Shown here: positions 33,681 through 42,518 of the stretch, piece by piece
Position numbering within the stretch: position 1 is the stretch's first letter
Layout: the number at the start of each line of letters is the position of its first letter
From: Spongorhabdus nitratireducens
GTDB lineage: Bacteria; Pseudomonadota; Gammaproteobacteria; Pseudomonadales; Endozoicomonadaceae
NCBI GenBank assembly: GCA_947387575.1
Contig: CANDOC010000001.1
Coordinates: forward strand, 434,001 to 498,000
Direction: 5' to 3'
DNA length: 64,000 bases
Position numbers and translations under genes: made by a program
Notes under the pieces: model-generated
What the model was told of the DNA's origin: nothing
What the model saw: the letters and a program-made list of their open reading frames with translations, nothing else
The model's database searches: none

Positions 33681-34942
33681 TGTCAATTATGGGACTGGCA
33701 TTAAAAAGCCTTAAAAATCGTCGTGCGACCGCATTACTGACAATATTTTCCATCGCAGTCAGTGTGGCACTGCTATTGGGCGTTGAACGGATTCGGGTTG
33801 AAGCACGTAATAGCTTTACCAGTACCGTGTCGGGCACTGACCTGATTGTGGGTGCCAGAAGCAGTTCTCTCAACCTGTTGCTGTATTCGGTGTTTCATAT
33901 CGGAAATGCCACCAACAATATTACCTGGGAAACCTATCAGGAGCTGGCAGGCGACGAGGCTGTCAAATGGACCATTCCGCTGTCACTGGGCGATTCTCAC
34001 CGGGGCTATCGAGTGTTGGGTACCAGTGATGCCATGTTCAGCTCATTTCAGTACGGAGATGGTCAGTCACTGGCTTTCAGCGAAGGTAAACCTTTCAGCG
34101 TCTTGTATGATGCGGTCATTGGCTCTGAAGTGGCAGCAAAGCTTGGCTACAAGACCGGCGACAGCGTGGTCCTGAGTCACGGCGTAAATTCGGATAGCCT
34201 GCAGCAGCATGATGACAAGCCGTTCCGGATTAGCGGTGTATTGCAGCCAACAGGTACGCCGCTGGATAAAGTGATTATGGTATCGCTGGAAGGGATTGAG
34301 GCTTTGCATATTGACTGGATCAATGGTGCTCCTCCAATCGCTGCGTTCTCGATATCGGCCAAAGATACCGAAGCCATGTCATTGCAGCCGGAAAGTATCA
34401 CCGCATTTCTGGTTGGACTTAACTCCAGAATCAGTGCCTTTCGCTACCAGCGCCTGGTCAATGAGTATGGTGAAGAAGCCTTGACGGCAATTCTGCCGGG
34501 TGTTGCCCTGGGCGAACTGTGGCAATTGGTTGGCACTGCCGAATCTGCCTTGCTGGCGGTTTCCGGACTGGTGGTTATTGCCGGCCTGCTGGGTATGCTG
34601 ACCATGATTCTGTCTTCGCTCGGTGAACGACGACGTGAGATGGCGGTATTGCGTGCCGTAGGCGCACGACCGCGACATATCTTTACTCTGATGGTTACCG
34701 AGTCTGTACTGTATGCCGCCGGTGGCGTGATGCTCGGGTTCACGCTGTTGTATGGACTGTTATTTACCCTGCAGCCGATTTTCCAGCTGCAGTTGGGTTT
34801 GCATCTGGCCATAACACCGCCAGGAGAGTTTGAGTTGATACTGGCGACGCTGGTCGTTATTTCTGCCGCACTGCTGGGTTCAATTCCGGCATGGCGAGCT
34901 TATAAAAACTCTCTGGCAGATGGTCTGACAGTCAGGCTCTAA
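33680..34942 (+). CDS. FtsX/MacB-type ABC permease of the zinc-uptake operon
   Basis: The 420-residue protein has one N-terminal membrane segment (ATALLTIFSIAVSVALLLGV), a large periplasmic loop (about 45-270) and three C-terminal segments beginning LLAVSGLVVIAGLLGMLTMI and including GERRREMAVLRAVGARPRHI, the cytoplasmic coupling motif of this class. These permeases usually drive periplasmic mechanics rather than classical import. The start overlaps the ATPase stop by one base. Its role in zinc uptake is inferred from the operon. Confidence 0.9.
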   Translation: MSIMGLALKSLKNRRATALLTIFSIAVSVALLLGVERIRVEARNSFTSTVSGTDLIVGARSSSLNLLLYSVFHIGNATNNITWETYQELAGDEAVKWTIPLSLGDSHRGYRVLGTSDAMFSSFQYGDGQSLAFSEGKPFSVLYDAVIGSEVAAKLGYKTGDSVVLSHGVNSDSLQQHDDKPFRISGVLQPTGTPLDKVIMVSLEGIEALHIDWINGAPPIAAFSISAKDTEAMSLQPESITAFLVGLNSRISAFRYQRLVNEYGEEALTAILPGVALGELWQLVGTAESALLAVSGLVVIAGLLGMLTMILSSLGERRREMAVLRAVGARPRHIFTLMVTESVLYAAGGVMLGFTLLYGLLFTLQPIFQLQLGLHLAITPPGEFELILATLVVISAALLGSIPAWRAYKNSLADGLTVRL

Positions 34943-34982
34943 CTCTCAGGTAATAACAAGCATTATGTGGAAGCCCGGAACA

Positions 34983-35585
34983 ATGAAATTCTATCCCCTG
35001 CAAACCATCAGCCGCTGTTTGTTAGCCGGTCTGGTCATGTTGCTGACAGTCGCTCAGGTCAATGCGCGTGAGGCCAACGTACAGACATCAGAGCCAATCG
35101 CAAAACCATCAGCCTCGCGAACAATTGGCTGGGACGAACTGATGCCCCCGGTCGATGAGGCGGTTGTCGCTCGTTACAAGTCCGGTGCCATGACCATGGA
35201 AGATGTTGAGGATTACATGGAACGCCTGGGCCAGACAGCAGTACAACAGCTGGATGCGGTGAAGGTCAGGTTGCCGGGATATCTGGTGCCGTTGAACATT
35301 GATGCAAAGCAGATGGCAACAGAACTGTTGCTGGTGCCCAGTGCCGGGGCTTGTATCCATGTACCGCCGCCACCTCCGAACCAGACAGTTTTCGTACGAA
35401 TGGCGGAAGGTATCAAGGTGACCGAAGCCGGCTATACGCCTTACTGGATTGAAGGTGTTATGACAGTCAATCGTAACGAGACCAAGTACACGGACTCTCT
35501 TTACGAAATCAAGGTGACAAAACTTGAAGAGTACTATCTGGAACCTGATCCGCTTCTGGATGCTGATCCGGCTACCGGTGGCTAA
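34983..35585 (+). CDS. DUF3299 exported protein of the zinc-uptake operon
   Basis: The protein (200 residues from the ATG at 34983) has a signal peptide (CLLAGLVMLLTVAQVNA) and the DUF3299 hallmark GACIHVPPPPPNQTVFVR near residue 125, preceded by LPGYLVPLNID. Proteins of this family accompany ZrgA-type genes. The Cys-His pair in the hallmark may bind metal. The frame also offers an ATG at 34965; the later start puts the signal peptide nearer the N terminus. It is the last gene of the operon, followed by a hairpin. Confidence 0.85.
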   Translation: MKFYPLQTISRCLLAGLVMLLTVAQVNAREANVQTSEPIAKPSASRTIGWDELMPPVDEAVVARYKSGAMTMEDVEDYMERLGQTAVQQLDAVKVRLPGYLVPLNIDAKQMATELLLVPSAGACIHVPPPPPNQTVFVRMAEGIKVTEAGYTPYWIEGVMTVNRNETKYTDSLYEIKVTKLEEYYLEPDPLLDADPATGG

Positions 35586-35594
35586 CTGAGTCAA

Positions 35595-35632
35595 ACGTGA
35601 GTTCGAATGTAGAAAATGCATCGAGCTCACGT
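35595..35632. terminator. Hairpin between convergent genes
   Basis: ACGTGAGTTCGA and TCGAGCTCACGT pair with one mismatch around a 14-base loop, between the zinc operon and the SDR gene. There is no strong T run. Confidence 0.5.
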
Positions 35633-35652
35633 CTCCCTCCTGTGCTTCCTTC

Positions 35653-36435
35653 CTAAAAATCAGCATGTAATGCCAATGTTTCGGGTAATGTTTGTCCACC
35701 ATCAACCACAATCGTTTGGCCGGTGATATAACCCGCTTCTTTTGAGGCCAGAAACAACGCAGTATGGCCAATATCATCAATATGACCAATGCGCTTTAAA
35801 GGGATCGTTGCTGCCATGGCATCTAGATCATCCGGGCTCAAATGGCTACTGAGTCCCTCGGTGTAAATAAAGCCGGGCAGGATAGCATTCACCGTCGTCT
35901 GATATTTGGCCAGCTCCATTGCTGCGGTACGCATAAAACCAAGCTGCCCGGCCTTGGAAGCGCCATAGTGAGAGAGCCCGGGAATACCCGTCATCGGACC
36001 CGTGATGGAAGAGGTCAGAATCACCCGTCCATGACCGGCTTTGGACAAATGGGGAAGGGCTGCCTTGACGCATAGAAAACTGCTTTTCAGGTTGTTATCC
36101 AGGACTTCATCCCAGTTGCCAGGCGTCATGGCTTCAATGGGTATCACGGGATAGCAACCGGCATTGGCACATAAAATATCCAGCCCGCCAAACTCATTTA
36201 CGGTGTGCTCTACCAGATGTTGCACATCATCCCAGTCAGAAACATCACAGCAGCAAAAATGAACATCTCCTTCAAACTGTGACAGTTCCTCAAGTGTTGT
36301 TTTTGCTGCGTTGCGATCCCTGGCTGCAATCATGATTCTGGCTTTCTGCCGGGCAAAGGCTTTGGCGATACCTTTTCCTATACCTTTGGTTCCGCCAGTC
36401 ACTATTACCGAATAATTTTCTAAGCTGGAAAACAT
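35653..36435 (-). CDS. SDR-family oxidoreductase
   Basis: This 260-residue protein is a classical short-chain dehydrogenase: cofactor loop TGGTKGIGKGIA (residues 13-24), NAG motif (CANAGCYP), catalytic Ser near 143 and YGASK with Tyr157 and Lys161. The C-terminal YITGQTIVVDGGQTLPE is also typical. It reduces or oxidises a carbonyl or alcohol with NAD(P); the substrate is unknown. GAGGTGATGA precedes the ATG. The gene is alone between the zinc operon and a small membrane-protein gene. Confidence 0.9.
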   Translation of the reverse strand: MFSSLENYSVIVTGGTKGIGKGIAKAFARQKARIMIAARDRNAAKTTLEELSQFEGDVHFCCCDVSDWDDVQHLVEHTVNEFGGLDILCANAGCYPVIPIEAMTPGNWDEVLDNNLKSSFLCVKAALPHLSKAGHGRVILTSSITGPMTGIPGLSHYGASKAGQLGFMRTAAMELAKYQTTVNAILPGFIYTEGLSSHLSPDDLDAMAATIPLKRIGHIDDIGHTALFLASKEAGYITGQTIVVDGGQTLPETLALHADF

Positions 36436-36536
36436 TCATCACCTCAAAAACAAGTTTGTTTCTTCAGCCAGCCTTGGATCAGTTGTCCAGTAACAATAGT
36501 GGAAATAGTTAAGCGAGCAAAAGTATCAGGCAGGAA

Positions 36537-36839
36537 TCAGGAGCTTTTGACTTCAGCCTCTTGTTGTATCATCCGGGAGTCCTGCGCCCGGTATCTGATA
36601 ACAAGTAGAACAATAATAATCTGTAAAACGCAGGTCCCCAGCATTCCCACAATAGCCTGCAACTGGTCATATTTTTCGGTGTAGATATAGAGTGAGATAT
36701 TGCCGACGGCAAATGCACTCCAGGCCGGGATAGAGACACCTTCCGAAGTTTTTGTTTTCAGCAGATGAAACAGTTGCAACAGACTTGCCCCTGGAAAAAT
36801 AAGGGCAGGGAGGATTCCGGCGATTTCAATCAGTGTCAT
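36537..36839 (-). CDS. SemiSWEET/PQ-loop-like small membrane protein
   Basis: The 100-residue protein has three membrane segments (AGILPALIFPGASLLQLFHL, then SIPAWSAFAVGNISLYIY and IVGMLGTCVLQIIIVLLVI) with the spacing of SemiSWEET half-transporters, including KTSEGVSIPAWSAFAVGN between helices one and two. SemiSWEETs dimerise and move sugars; the substrate here is unknown. The canonical PQ pair is not seen. AGGAGA precedes the ATG. The SDR gene follows it on the same strand about 100 bases on. Confidence 0.65.
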   Translation of the reverse strand: MTLIEIAGILPALIFPGASLLQLFHLLKTKTSEGVSIPAWSAFAVGNISLYIYTEKYDQLQAIVGMLGTCVLQIIIVLLVIRYRAQDSRMIQQEAEVKSS

Positions 36840-37018
36840 TCTGTTCGGGTCTCCTGACTATTTATTTTTAGCTTCAGATTATTGCAAGTGTGCGAGCAAG
36901 AAAACCATTCGTTAAAAGTATCGTGATCCGAAAGCGACCTGAAATATTGTGATGCGAAAAATGGTGGCGGGATTTTGGATAGTCAGTGTGAGCTGGTGAT
37001 ATCTTTCAAGGAAGGTCC

Positions 37019-37050
37019 GCCAGAGAACATGGAAATCGCTGATCTCTGGC
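37019..37050 (-). terminator. Hairpin after the 460-residue exported protein gene
   Basis: GCCAGAGA and TCTCTGGC form a perfect 8-bp stem with a 16-base loop, about 20 bases beyond the gene's stop on the minus strand. The T run is weak. Confidence 0.45.
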
Positions 37051-37072
37051 TGGCATAGAATTGGCTATTTGC

Positions 37073-38455
37073 TTATTTACTACATACCATCATGGCAGGT
37101 TTTGGTTCGGCCCCGGCCTTGACAGCAATACTGTAAACCCTCTCCGGAAACTGATCCTGGTGGGAAAGTAATCTGGCGTTTTGGTAAGTGTCATCACCAA
37201 ATACTGTCTGGGTAGACTTCTGTTTGCCGGTTTTGCCATCCAGTATGGTGACTTCATTTCCCTTGAGTATGACAACTCTGCCATCCTTCAGTGCTGATAT
37301 TGACGGTGAGGCAACAGGTGACCAACCTGCTCCGGTAGAGCGCTCCTTGTAGTTTTCGCCAGCAGGCATTTCTGAAGCAAACATCATTTTCCCGGCAGCA
37401 TCAAACTTTGCCATTCTGAGCAGCCGCTTCTTCTTTTTCTGGAGGTAATCGACCAGTATCAGGCTGTCATCGGGCATTAGCAGAGGTTGTGATGATTCAG
37501 CCATCAGAGTGTCCATTGCATGATTTTCACTAAGATCTGCGTTGGCGCCGTAACGACGAGTACCATAAATACTGCTCCAGATGACTTTGCCTTGCATATC
37601 AATCATCATCAACCAGCCGTGTTGTCCCTGTCCCTTGTCAAAATAACTGGCAGAGCCCCAGGCATAAAACTGCCCGGCAGTTGCTGATTCAAATACACCC
37701 TGTATTCCCAGTGCTTTGGGGCTTTTGCCGGAACTCGATATGCCAGTGTAGGTAGCAATGCTGAAAGGGAGGGTGGAAACAGTACCGTTTTGATCAATAA
37801 CACTGAACTTATCCAGTGAAAGTGGCCCCCGGCCGAGATAACTGATATTGCTTCCGGCAGGGAACTCCCTGAGGATTACGCTCTTGTGTGCCATGGAATA
37901 AGCCCAGGGGCTGATGTTAGGTCCCCAGACCTTGAATTCTTCAGTTTTCATCCAGTACTGGGTATGGCTGAAATCACGCCTGGACAGAAATGATGTCCAG
38001 GTCTGGCCATAGTTTCGGCCCTTGGGGTGGTATTGCCGTGTCATCACCAGATGGTAAAAGTCACTCTGACTCAAAGGGAAGTAGCGCACCGGGTTATAGG
38101 GGAATTCTGCCCGCTCCAGTACTGAGACCTCTGATATTGACTGGCTGAATGCAGGCTCCCGGTGATGAGAAATGACGGATCCACCCCGGTTGAAGACAAC
38201 CACATCGGTAATAACCAGTCCCGGGCGATGATGAAAGCGGGCGTCGTTAGCCGAAGCTTCCCGAGCAAAAGTGGCTAGATAAAGGTTCCCGGGCAACAGA
38301 TAGAAGTCGACCGGATAGGCAGTCGCCGGGCTGGCCAGCGGCTGCTGTACCGTAACTCGCTGACATGAATTGCTTTTCTTCTTTTTGGCCATCAGACCCT
38401 GACTTGTTGTCAGGGCGAAAATAACCATCAAACAGTTGATAAGCAGGCGGTGCAT
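37073..38455 (-). CDS. Exported protein, unknown function, possible beta-propeller
   Basis: I do not recognise this 460-residue protein. It has a signal peptide (LINCLMVIFALTTSQGLMA) followed by a Lys-rich patch (KKKKS). The mature part is beta-rich with repeated motifs of the kind seen in propellers or PQQ-like repeats, for example GWLMMIDMQGKVIWSSIYGT, DSLILVDYLQKKKKRLL and GRVVILKGNEVTILDGKTGK. It is divergent from the DTW-domain gene, whose start is only 51 bases away. The propeller idea is an inference from repeat-like strands. Confidence 0.65.
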   Translation of the reverse strand: MHRLLINCLMVIFALTTSQGLMAKKKKSNSCQRVTVQQPLASPATAYPVDFYLLPGNLYLATFAREASANDARFHHRPGLVITDVVVFNRGGSVISHHREPAFSQSISEVSVLERAEFPYNPVRYFPLSQSDFYHLVMTRQYHPKGRNYGQTWTSFLSRRDFSHTQYWMKTEEFKVWGPNISPWAYSMAHKSVILREFPAGSNISYLGRGPLSLDKFSVIDQNGTVSTLPFSIATYTGISSSGKSPKALGIQGVFESATAGQFYAWGSASYFDKGQGQHGWLMMIDMQGKVIWSSIYGTRRYGANADLSENHAMDTLMAESSQPLLMPDDSLILVDYLQKKKKRLLRMAKFDAAGKMMFASEMPAGENYKERSTGAGWSPVASPSISALKDGRVVILKGNEVTILDGKTGKQKSTQTVFGDDTYQNARLLSHQDQFPERVYSIAVKAGAEPKPAMMVCSK

Positions 38456-38506
38456 GATTAAATTCCGTCGAACTCATGGGTATATTGCCTTCATCGACTG
38501 AACCCA

Positions 38507-39052
38507 ATGTCCCTTTATTCAAAACGCTGCCGGATACGTTTTAATTTCATGACCTTCTGCCTGTTGACCCATCAAACCGAATTTTACAAATCCACCAATA
38601 CCGGGCAGCTTGTGAAAGAGCTACTGCCAGACACGCTGATATTCGAATGGAGCAGGGTTGAGCCGCCAGAGCAGTTATTGGACAGACTGGCAGACACTGA
38701 TATTGATCCCTGGCTTATCTTTCCTGAGCATTTTGCCATCTACCATTCAGCAGAATTGCCAAGGGCGGCACCGCAAAACAGATCCGGCCAGCCGTTATTT
38801 ATCGTGCTGGATGCAACCTGGCAGCAGGCAAGAAAGATATATCGTCAAAGCCCCTATCTGCATAACCTGCCACTCTATGATCTGGGGGAAGTCCCTGAGT
38901 CTGTTTACACCCTGCGCCGTAATCAGCAGGCGGGGCATCTATGTACTGCAGAGGTGGTGGCATGTGTTCTCGGGAAGGAAAGTCAGTTAGATAAGCAGAT
39001 ACGGCTGGAAAGGTCTCTGGTTCAGTTCATCGAAGACCAGAGAATGCGATGA
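38507..39052 (+). CDS. DTW-domain protein (tRNA aminocarboxypropyltransferase-like)
   Basis: The 181-residue protein matches the DTW family (TapT-like), which transfers the 3-amino-3-carboxypropyl group from SAM to uridine in tRNA. Visible features are CLLTHQTEFYKSTNTGQLV near the N terminus, the DxTW motif in VLDATWQQARKIYRQSPYL and TLRRNQQAGHLCTAEVVA. The Cys-rich N-terminal finger of longer relatives is reduced to RC and FC. The start is the ATG at 38507. It stands alone, divergent from the exported 460-residue protein. Confidence 0.85.
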   Translation: MSLYSKRCRIRFNFMTFCLLTHQTEFYKSTNTGQLVKELLPDTLIFEWSRVEPPEQLLDRLADTDIDPWLIFPEHFAIYHSAELPRAAPQNRSGQPLFIVLDATWQQARKIYRQSPYLHNLPLYDLGEVPESVYTLRRNQQAGHLCTAEVVACVLGKESQLDKQIRLERSLVQFIEDQRMR

Positions 39053-39192
39053 AAAAATGAACAGAGCACGGAATAACCACTAAAAATCACAGTCAGATGA
39101 CATGTTATTCATTCCTGACAGGCAGGAAGATATAGCAGACAGAGGTCTGGTCAGTACGGCAACAGGCTGAAACCGGACTAGTCTTGCTGTAT

Positions 39193-39241
39193 CCCTGTCA
39201 GGTTAAAACCTGAAGGGGTAGGTGCATTGCATAATCAATGC
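39193..39241 (+). promoter_or_regulatory. Paired hairpins in the leader of the PNPOx-like gene
   Basis: CCCTGTCAGGTT and AACCTGAAGGGG fold as one hairpin (39193-39218), and GCATTG with CAATGC as a second (39224-39241), ending 14 bases before the AGGAG ribosome site. They may form a terminator of an upstream transcript plus a leader structure, or a regulatory leader; I cannot tell which. Confidence 0.35.
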
Positions 39242-39266
39242 GAAACCTGTCATGCAGGAGTTTATG

Positions 39267-39734
39267 ATGGATACCAGACTGTCACCGGCAGAACTGCTGG
39301 AAACCAACCATTACTGTGTACTGGCAACCGCCAACTCAGAGGGTGAACCGTGGAATACACCGCTTTTTTATGCGTTTGATCATAACTGGCAACTTTACTG
39401 GATATCATCCACTGATTGTCACCACTCCCGCTTGTTGGCGGAGAACCCCAAAGCATCTGCGGTAATTTATGAGCCGCCCGGAGTATCTCATGAAACGTCA
39501 GCACTCTATCTCAGTGGCACCGCTGCAATCTGTGAAGGGGCTGAAATAGAGCAGGCCCTGGAATTTTATTTACAGCGAACCGGGCTTGGAATTTCACGTA
39601 ATGCCGATGATTACCAGGGTGACAGTCCATGCCGGTTCTGGAAACTGTCACCGGAGAAGGCGTGGACCCTGCAGGAGCCTGAATGGCAGGATAACCTGTT
39701 ATTGGATCGTCGCACCGCGGTAGATATTCCCTGA
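39267..39734 (+). CDS. Pyridoxamine 5'-phosphate oxidase-like protein
   Basis: The protein (155 residues from the ATG at 39267) is a single split-barrel domain: NHYCVLATANSEGEPWNTPL, WQLYWISSTDCHHSRLLAEN and KASAVIYE, typical of small flavin-binding PNPOx-like proteins. The cofactor and substrate are unknown. AGGAG lies 6 bases before the ATG at 39267 and 3 bases before the neighbouring ATG at 39264; the former spacing is better. It is unrelated at close range to the PNPOx-like gene at 14323. Confidence 0.8.
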   Translation: MDTRLSPAELLETNHYCVLATANSEGEPWNTPLFYAFDHNWQLYWISSTDCHHSRLLAENPKASAVIYEPPGVSHETSALYLSGTAAICEGAEIEQALEFYLQRTGLGISRNADDYQGDSPCRFWKLSPEKAWTLQEPEWQDNLLLDRRTAVDIP

Positions 39735-39869
39735 AGCAACCCCGTTCTACATGGACGTTGAATTACGGATAAACCTTATCTCTTTTTATACCCTGCGCAC
39801 GTTAGAATCCTTCGGGTTTTCTATATCAGCCCGCCGCTTGCGGGATAATAATCAAATCAGGGTCATATC

Positions 39870-40223
39870 ATGCGCAAGTTTGTTCTGGGTGCCGCTCTTT
39901 TAACTTCTGCTCTTTCAACAACGATGGCTCTGCCTGTCAGCGCAGAGTATTCACGTTTTCAGCAGAATGAACTGACACCCGCTGCCGGACGTCAGCTGGT
40001 TGCTATGGTGATGAGTGAAGCCAGCGATGAAATCCGCGCCCTGCGTGATGCCTATTTCCAGCAGTGTGAACAGCAACGACTGAGTGACGCCAGCCAGAGC
40101 AGCCATCTCAGCTGCAGTGATGAGGCGGACGAAAAGATGGTTTCGCTGTTGAGTACCGCGGTAGGTCGTGCCTATTCAGCCGGAGCTTCCGACACTGAAG
40201 CAAGCCGTACCCGCGGCTGGTAA
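39870..40223 (+). CDS. Small exported protein, unknown function
   Basis: This 117-residue protein has a signal peptide (FVLGAALLTSALSTTMALPVSAE). The mature part is helical and polar with two Cys (QQCEQQR, HLSCSDEAD) that could form a disulphide. No family is recognised. AGGG precedes the ATG. A hairpin-rich gap lies before it, and it converges with the HxlR gene. Confidence 0.65.
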   Translation: MRKFVLGAALLTSALSTTMALPVSAEYSRFQQNELTPAAGRQLVAMVMSEASDEIRALRDAYFQQCEQQRLSDASQSSHLSCSDEADEKMVSLLSTAVGRAYSAGASDTEASRTRGW

Positions 40224-40245
40224 ACAGTCATGTTATTTCCGGACG

Positions 40246-40629
40246 CTATACAGGGTCCGGAATCCGCATTGACTCTGATTGCTGTTGTGATACTGCAGCA
40301 GTGTTGTAGAAATTGTCCACCACCCAGTTATCAATCGCTGCTATCAGAGATAGTAGCGACCTGCCAAGATCGGTCAGTCGATAGTCTACTTTAGGTGGAA
40401 CCTGTAGATAATCAGTGCGCGATACCAGCCCGTGGCTTTCCAGTTCTTTCAGGGTCTGGGTTAACATCTTCTGCGAAATCCCCTCAATTTTCCTTAACAG
40501 CTCACTATTTCTTTTCGGGCCTTCTGCCAGTAATGGAAAAATCAGTAATGTCCATTTGTTACCGATAATCGCTATCAGCTTGCGGGAAGGGCAGGTGGCA
40601 ATGTAAGGATCAGGCGTCGGTAATGTCAT
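40246..40629 (-). CDS. HxlR-family transcriptional regulator
   Basis: The protein is a single winged-helix domain of 127 residues: CPSRKLIAIIGNKWTLLIFP and RNSELLRKIEGISQKMLTQT with ELESHGLVSRTDYLQVPPKV-DYRLTDLG, the HxlR pattern with its N-terminal Cys that can sense oxidants or aldehydes. It is divergent from the SGNH hydrolase gene and probably controls it and the flavodoxin-like gene beyond. The ATG at 40629 is preferred over the frame's earlier ATG at 40674, which would intrude into the promoter gap. Confidence 0.88.
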   Translation of the reverse strand: MTLPTPDPYIATCPSRKLIAIIGNKWTLLIFPLLAEGPKRNSELLRKIEGISQKMLTQTLKELESHGLVSRTDYLQVPPKVDYRLTDLGRSLLSLIAAIDNWVVDNFYNTAAVSQQQSESMRIPDPV

Positions 40630-40723
40630 GATTATTTTATAGTTACTTTTTTGTGCGTACTGGTGCCAGGACATAGTACAGACATAAGATCATTCAGGCA
40701 GCTAATTCTTGTCTGGAGGACTT

Positions 40724-41464
40724 ATGAAACGTGTTTTGACTGCTGTTATTGCAGCGTTCTTGCTTACCGGCACTGCACTGGCTGCCAGCCCCAAGCGGGT
40801 ATTGGTATTCGGCGACAGTAACAGCTGGGGCTGGAAACCAACGGAGCAAGGCTTTCCTGCCGAACGATACGGCGATGCTGAACGCTGGGCCGGGGTACTG
40901 GATCTGGCATTGCCGGGAGTCACGGTAGAAGTGGATGGGCTTGTTGGACGGCGTTCCAATATTGATGGCAGCAATGCTGTCGGTTTTGTTGAGAAGGATG
41001 ACTTTAACGGAGCCAAAGCCCTGCCGGAAGCAATTGCCAGAAATATGCCGCTGGATCTGGTCATTATTATGCTGGGTACCAATGATCTGCAGACGGGTAC
41101 TGAACGTCCAGTTGAGGATGTGGCAGCTGCTGTTTTCAGAATGGCGGACCGGGCAAGACAAGCAGACAAACCTGTGTATTCTGCCTATCCCGCACCTCAG
41201 GTACTGGTTATCAGTCCGGCAGTATTGGGAGATACTTCCCGAACACCTTTATCCGGATTATTTCAGGCTGGTGAGCAACCTTCCAGAATGTTACCTGCGG
41301 CTTTTGCCCGTGAAGCCACTCGTCACGATATTCCTTTCTTCAATGCCGCAGCTGTAACAGCAACGGACGGTATCGATGGCATTCATTTCAATAAAGATAA
41401 TCATAAAGTGCTTGGAATGGCGATGGCTCCGGTCGTTGCATCCATTCTGGAAAACCGAGAGTAA
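40724..41464 (+). CDS. SGNH/GDSL-type esterase, exported
   Basis: The protein (246 residues from the ATG at 40724) has a signal peptide (LTAVIAAFLLTGTALAA) and the SGNH blocks: VLVFGDSNSWGWKPT with the nucleophile Ser, the Asn-bearing IIMLGTNDLQTGTE, and DGIDGIHFN with catalytic Asp and His. Similar enzymes are arylesterases or deacetylases. GGAGGA lies just before the start. The flavodoxin-like and NTF2-like genes follow in the same direction, probably one operon under the HxlR regulator. Confidence 0.88.
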   Translation: MKRVLTAVIAAFLLTGTALAASPKRVLVFGDSNSWGWKPTEQGFPAERYGDAERWAGVLDLALPGVTVEVDGLVGRRSNIDGSNAVGFVEKDDFNGAKALPEAIARNMPLDLVIIMLGTNDLQTGTERPVEDVAAAVFRMADRARQADKPVYSAYPAPQVLVISPAVLGDTSRTPLSGLFQAGEQPSRMLPAAFAREATRHDIPFFNAAAVTATDGIDGIHFNKDNHKVLGMAMAPVVASILENRE

Positions 41465-41491
41465 TAACCAATCAAAAATATCGGGGGTTAT

Positions 41492-42076
41492 ATGACAATC
41501 GTCGCAGTTGTATATCACAGTGAAAATGGCCATACCGAAAAACAGGCAATGCATGTGGTCAAAGGCATTAACAATATCAATGGGGTTACGGGACGATTGA
41601 TAAAAGCAGAGTCGGTTACTGAAAACCCGGAAACTCTGAATACAGCAGATGGGATTATTTTTGGGTCCCCCACCTATCTGGGAAATGTTTCTGCCCGGTT
41701 CAAGGCTTTTATGGATGCAACATCAGGTATCTGGTTTGGCCAGCAGTGGAAGGATAAAGTCGCGGCCGGTTTTACCAACTCCCAGAGTCTGGCAGGAGAT
41801 AAACTGGCAACGCTGCTGTCATTGACTGTTTTTGCAGCTCAGCACGGTATGATCTGGATAGGTCAGTCAGCGATGAACGGCTCTGCCAATGGCGATCACG
41901 GCAACCCTGAAGTGATAAACAGGACCGGCACCATGCTGGGTGCAGTGGCACAATCAGATGATGCTCCGGCAGAAATAACACCCCCGGCAGGGGATCTGAA
42001 AACAGCAGAAATGCTTGGGCAGCGAGTAGCCGGGATTGCACTCAGGCTACATTCAGGGGGGATAAATAATGGATAG
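41492..42076 (+). CDS. Flavodoxin-like NAD(P)H:quinone oxidoreductase (WrbA-like)
   Basis: The 194-residue protein has a flavodoxin FMN loop (VVYHSENGHTEKQAMHVV), the segment GSPTYLGNVSARFKAFMDAT and KVAAGFTNSQSLAGDK-LATLLSL, which match the WrbA/FMN-dependent quinone reductase group. Such enzymes reduce quinones in two-electron steps and limit oxidative stress. GGGGG precedes the ATG. The stop overlaps the next ATG by 8 bases, so the two are coupled, and HxlR regulators often control such genes. Confidence 0.88.
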   Translation: MTIVAVVYHSENGHTEKQAMHVVKGINNINGVTGRLIKAESVTENPETLNTADGIIFGSPTYLGNVSARFKAFMDATSGIWFGQQWKDKVAAGFTNSQSLAGDKLATLLSLTVFAAQHGMIWIGQSAMNGSANGDHGNPEVINRTGTMLGAVAQSDDAPAEITPPAGDLKTAEMLGQRVAGIALRLHSGGINNG

Positions 42077-42503
42077 TTATCAAGCGGTCCTCGATCTGGT
42101 AAATCGTTACAGTTTTACTCTGGATTCCGGTGATCTGCAGGGGTTTACGGATTTGTTTGCAAAGGCAGAGTGGGTATTTGATGGCGGTGAGCCGGCACAT
42201 GGCAGTCAGGAGCTGTTTGACCGGGTTGTATTCAGAGTCATTCTGTATCCGGATGGAACACCCAGAACCCGCCACAGTAGTACCAATGTCAATATCGTGG
42301 TAGATGAACAAGCCGGTACAGCGACATGCGAACGCTATGTTGTGGTTTACCAACAAACAGATGTGTTGCCATTGCAGCTGATTTATTCAGGCCACTATTT
42401 TGATGAGTTTGCCAGGAAAGATAACCAGTGGCACTTTACACGGTGTGAAATTCGCCATCCTTTTTATGGTGATATCAGCCATCATCTACGCCCGCAAAGC
42501 TGA
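42069..42503 (+). CDS. NTF2-like (SnoaL-type) protein
   Basis: The 144-residue protein has the SnoaL/NTF2-like fold pattern: AVLDLVNRYSFTLDSGDLQG, LFAKAEWVFDGGEP, TRHSSTNVNIVVDEQAGTAT and GHYFDEFARKDNQWHFTRCE. Family members are isomerases, dehydratases or ligand-binding proteins; the substrate is unknown. It overlaps the flavodoxin-like gene by 8 bases, so it probably acts in the same small-molecule response. A convergent hairpin follows. Confidence 0.82.
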   Translation: MDSYQAVLDLVNRYSFTLDSGDLQGFTDLFAKAEWVFDGGEPAHGSQELFDRVVFRVILYPDGTPRTRHSSTNVNIVVDEQAGTATCERYVVVYQQTDVLPLQLIYSGHYFDEFARKDNQWHFTRCEIRHPFYGDISHHLRPQS

Positions 42504-42518
42504 CACCTGTAATTGCTA

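Noticed and set aside
35109-35789. 226-residue minus-strand frame
   Set aside because: It runs antisense to the DUF3299 gene and into the SDR gene in another frame; it has no domain.
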